NCBI GenBank assembly: GCA_030549495.1
Contig: JAUIRK010000128.1
Location: forward strand, 1-64,000
DNA: 64,000 nt
Direction: 5' to 3'
DNA from: Nectonema munidae
Taxonomy: Eukaryota > Nematomorpha > Nectonematoida > Nectonematidae
The notes under the pieces were generated by a model. The model saw only the letters and a list, made by a program, of their open reading frames with translations. It was not told the origin of the DNA and ran no database searches. Below, in pieces: positions 60,501 to 64,000 of the stretch (position 1 is the stretch's first letter; each line of letters starts with the position of its first letter). The translations under genes and the position numbers were made by a program.

Positions 60501-63500
60501 TTACATTGGAATCCACCATCTAAGTTTTCACAATCAGAATTTGAACACGGTTCATTTAAACATTCATCTATGTCTAGAAGGTTCATTTTTGTTAAATGTA
60601 ATCAAATCTTTAAAATTAATAAAATTATTACCAACACATGATGAATCTTCTTCTTTTTGAAACCATCATGGCAATTACATTGGAATCCACCATCTAAGTT
60701 TTCACAATCAGAATTTGAACACGGTTCATTTAAACATTCATCTATGTCTAGAAGGTTCATTTTTGTTAAATGTAATCAAATCTTTAAAATTAATAAAATT
60801 ATTACCAACACATGATGAATCTTCTTCTTTTTTGAAACCATCATGACAATTACATTGGAATCCACCAACTAAGTTTTCACAATCAGAATTTGAACACTGT
60901 TCATTTAAACATTCATCTATGTCTAGAAGGTTCATTTTTGTTAAATGTAATCAAATCTTTAAAATTAATAAAATTATTACCAACACATGATGAGTCTTCT
61001 TCTTTTTTGAAACCATCATGACAATTACATTGGAATCCACCAACTAAGTTTTCACAATCAGAATTTGAACACTGTTCATTTAAACATTCATCTATGTCTA
61101 GAAGGTTCATTTTTGTTAAATGTAATCAAATCTTTAAAATTAATAAAATTATTACCAACACATGATGAATCTTCTTCTTTTTTGAAACCATCATGACAAT
61201 TACATTGGAATCCACCATCTAAGTTTTCACAATCAGAATTTGAACACGGTTCATTTAAACATTCATCTATGTCTAGAAGGTTCATTTTTGTTAAATGTAA
61301 TCAAATCTTTAAAATTAATAAAATTATTACCAACACATGATGAATCTTCTTCTTTTTTGAAACCATCATGACAATTACATTGGAATCCACCAACTAAGTT
61401 TTCACAATCAGAATTTGAACACTGTTCATTTAAACATTCATCTATGTCTAGAAGGTTCATTTTTGTTAAATGTAATCAAATCTTTAAAATTAATAAAATT
61501 ATTACCAACACATGATGAATCTTCTTCTTTTTTGAAACCATCATGACAATTACATTGGAATCCACCATCTAAGTTTTCACAATTAGAATTTGAACACGGT
61601 TCATTTAAACATTCATCTATCTCTAGAAGGTTCATTTTTGTTAAATGTAATCAAATCTTTAAAATTAATAAAATTATTACCAACACATGATGAATCTTCT
61701 TCTTTTTGAAACCATCATGACAATTACATTGGAATCCACCATCTAAGTTTTCACAATCAGAATTTGAACACTGTTCATTTAAACATTCATCTATGTCTAG
61801 AAGGTTCATTTTTGTTAAATGTAATCAAATCTTTAAAATTAATAAAATTATTACCAACACATGATGAATCTTCTTCTTTTTTGAAACCATCATGACAATT
61901 ACATTGGAATCCACCATCTAAGTTTTCACAATCAGAATTTGAACACGGTTCATTTAAACATTCATCTATGTCTAGAAGGTTCATTTTTGTTAAATGTAAT
62001 CAAATCTTTAAAATTAATAAAATTATTACCAACACATGATGTGTCATCTTCTTTTTTGAAACCATCATGGCAATTACATTGGAATCCACCATCTAAGTTT
62101 TCACAATCAGAATTTGAACACGGTTCATTTAAACATTCATCTATGTCTAGAAGGTTCATTTTTGTTAAATGTAATCAAATCTTTAAAATTAATAAAATTA
62201 TTACCAACACATGATGAATCTTCTTCTTTTTTGAAACCATTATGACAATTACATTGGAATCCACCAACTAAGTTTTCACAATCAGAATTTGAACACTGTT
62301 CATTTAAACATTCATCTATGTCTAGAAGGTTCATTTTTGTTAAATGTAATCAAATCTTTAAAATTAATAAAATTATTACCAACACATGATGAATCTTCTT
62401 CTTTTTGAAACCATCATGACAATTACATTGGAATCCACCAACTAAGTTTTCACAATCAGAATTTGAACACTGTTCATTTAAACATTCATCTATGTCTAGA
62501 AGGTTCATTTTTGTTAAATGTAATCAAATCTTTAAAATTAATAAAATTATTACCAACACATGATGAATCTTCTTCTTTTTGAAACCATCATGGCAATTAC
62601 ATTGGAATCCACCATCTAAGTTTTCACAATCAGAATTTGAACACGGTTCATTTAAACATTCATCTATGTCTAGAAGGTTCATTTTTGTTAAATGTAATCA
62701 AATCTTTAAAATTAATAAAATTATTACCAACACATGATGAGTCATCTTCTTTTTTGAAACCATCATGACAATTACATTGGAATCCACCATCTAAGTTTTC
62801 ACAATCAGAATTTGAACACTGTTCATTTAAACATTCATCTATGTCTAGAAGGTTTATTTTTGTTAAATGTAATAAAATCTTTAAAATTAATAAAATTATT
62901 ACCAACACATGATGAATCTTCTTCTTTTTTGAAACCATCATGACAATTACAATGGAATACACCATCTAAGTTTTCACAATCAGAATTTGAACACTGTTCA
63001 TTTAAACATTCATCTATGTCTAGAAGGTTCATTTTTGTTAAATGTAATCAAATCTTTAAAATTAATAAAATTATTACCAACACATGATGAATCTTCTTCT
63101 TTTTTGAAACCATCATGACAATTACATTGGAATCCACCATCTAAGTTTTCACAATCAGAATTTGAACACGGTTCATTTAAACATTCATCTATGTCTAGAA
63201 GGTTCATTTTTGTTAAATGTAATCAAATCTTTAAAATTAATAAAATTATTACCAACACATGATGAGTCATCTTCTTTTTTGAAACCATCATGGCAATTAC
63301 ATTGGAATCCACCATCTAAGTTTTCACAATCAGAATTTGAACACGGTTCATTTAAACATTCATCTATGTCTAGAAGGTTCATTTTTGTTAAATGTAATCA
63401 AATCTTTAAAATTAATAAAATTATTACCAACACATGATGAATCTTCTTCTTTTTGAAACCATCATGACAATTACATTGGAATCCACCATCTAAGTTTTCA

Positions 63501-64000
63501 CAATCAGAATTTGAACACTGTTCATTTAAACATTCATCTATGTCTAGAAGGTTCATTTTTGTTAAATGTAATCAAATCTTTAAAATTAATAAAATTATTA
63601 CCAACACATGATGAATCTTCTTCTTTTTTGAAACCATCATGACAATTACATTGGAATCCACCAACTAAGTTTTCACAATCAGAATTTGAACACGGTTCAT
63701 TTAAACATTCATCTATGTCTAGAAGGTTCATTTTTGTTAAATGTAATCAAATCTTTAAAATTAATAAAATTATTACCAACACATGATGAATCTTCTTCTT
63801 TTTTGAAACCATCATGACAATTACATTGGAATCCACCAACTAAGTTTTCACAATCAGAATTTGAACACGGTTCATTTAAACATTCATCTATGTCTAGAAG
63901 GTTCATTTTTGTTAAATGTAATCAAATCTTTAAAATTAATAAAATTATTACCAACACATGATGAATCTTCTTCTTTTTTGAAACCATCATGACAATTACA
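54590..64000 (-). repeat. Array of about 54 tandem 175-bp exon-intron units
   Basis: The period is 175 bp (117-bp exon plus 58-bp intron), for example exon starts at 56197 and 56022. Introns are as conserved as exons, so the units were homogenised or amplified recently. Variant units recur at multiples of the period: units with an extended intron (near 56373 and 59005) and units with a cctacac(a/t)cgttttgtcat donor end (near 55730, 56960, 58360, 59930). Two 276-bp stretches at 61939 and 63162 are nearly identical 1223 bp apart, seven units. The array continues beyond the right edge and ends at 54590 in a truncated unit. Confidence 0.97.
54590..64000 (-). CDS. Calcium-binding EGF-repeat protein, partial (3' part of gene, serial exons)
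   Basis: Each 117-bp exon lies between a CCTTCTAG acceptor and a GTAATAATT donor and encodes one 39-residue cbEGF domain in phase 1-1. Hallmarks are DIDEC at the start, six cysteines with spacings 4, 4, 8, 1 and 11, and CENLDGGFQCNC. The last fits the Asn/Asp beta-hydroxylation and calcium-binding consensus Cx[DN]x4[FY]xCxC. Such domains form stiff calcium-dependent rods in secreted or membrane proteins such as fibrillins. Symmetric phase means any number of exons can be joined in frame. At least 30 units keep an intact domain. About seven have five instead of six A's before the KKEED codons (59256, 59596, 60650, 61700, 62400, 62572, 63448), which shifts frame. Two (54778, 55471) lost four bases. 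The last exon at 54590-54645 ends in a stop. No signal peptide or membrane segment is in view. It may be a living gene or a partly dead array. Confidence 0.75.

Noticed and set aside
61939-63437. Two 91-codon plus-strand frames in the EGF array
   Set aside because: They are antisense to the cbEGF exons and cross the introns; the opposite strand has the domain hallmarks.
54590-64000. CRISPR-like or simple satellite array
   Set aside because: The period is 175 bp, there are no variable spacers, and each unit encodes a full cbEGF domain with splice sites.

Overview
The window looks like animal nuclear DNA: very AT-rich, intron-bearing and packed with degenerate transposons. It carries mitochondrial-type DNA at its left end. 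In that left block the genetic code is readable: TGA must be Trp, and AGA/AGG must be Ser at conserved cox1 Ser positions. This is the invertebrate (table 5-like) mitochondrial code, so the source is probably a protostome invertebrate. An arthropod is my guess; I cannot name the species.

Layout. 1-4507: GC-richer mitochondrial-type DNA, consisting of a ~1 kb noncoding repeat, an unassigned stretch, an intact cox1 on the minus strand, and a second diverged copy of the noncoding repeat. It joins AT-rich DNA abruptly near 4555. 5560-20310: tandem repeats and two inverted copies of a ~3 kb non-autonomous hAT element. The second copy is inserted with a perfect 8-bp target duplication into a LINE endonuclease gene. 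Between the copies lie a pogo/Tigger remnant and the first coding exon of a GMC oxidoreductase. 20311-28260: LINE reverse transcriptase and hAT fossils and a MITE. 29027-29884: an intact single-exon gene for the mitochondrial Fe-S co-chaperone HSCB. 30721-35040: a ~288-bp two-part tandem array, with a hAT MITE inserted in it. 35525-41880: piggyBac remnants, one split by a Tc1 element, then a Tigger. 41862-45488: a two-gene unit on the minus strand, made of a C2H2-finger transposase pseudogene and a six-exon SAM-domain gene. 48430-53015: a LINE fragment, tandem duplications and a 2.5 kb hAT with an 8-bp target duplication. 54590-64000: about 54 units of 175 bp on the minus strand, each a 117-bp calcium-binding EGF exon plus a 58-bp intron; the array runs off the right edge.

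The likely host genes are HSCB, the GMC oxidoreductase exon and the cbEGF gene. Most other recognisable coding material is transposon-derived and damaged. The most unusual parts are the cbEGF exon array, the SAM-plus-transposase unit and the repeat-flanked cox1 block.
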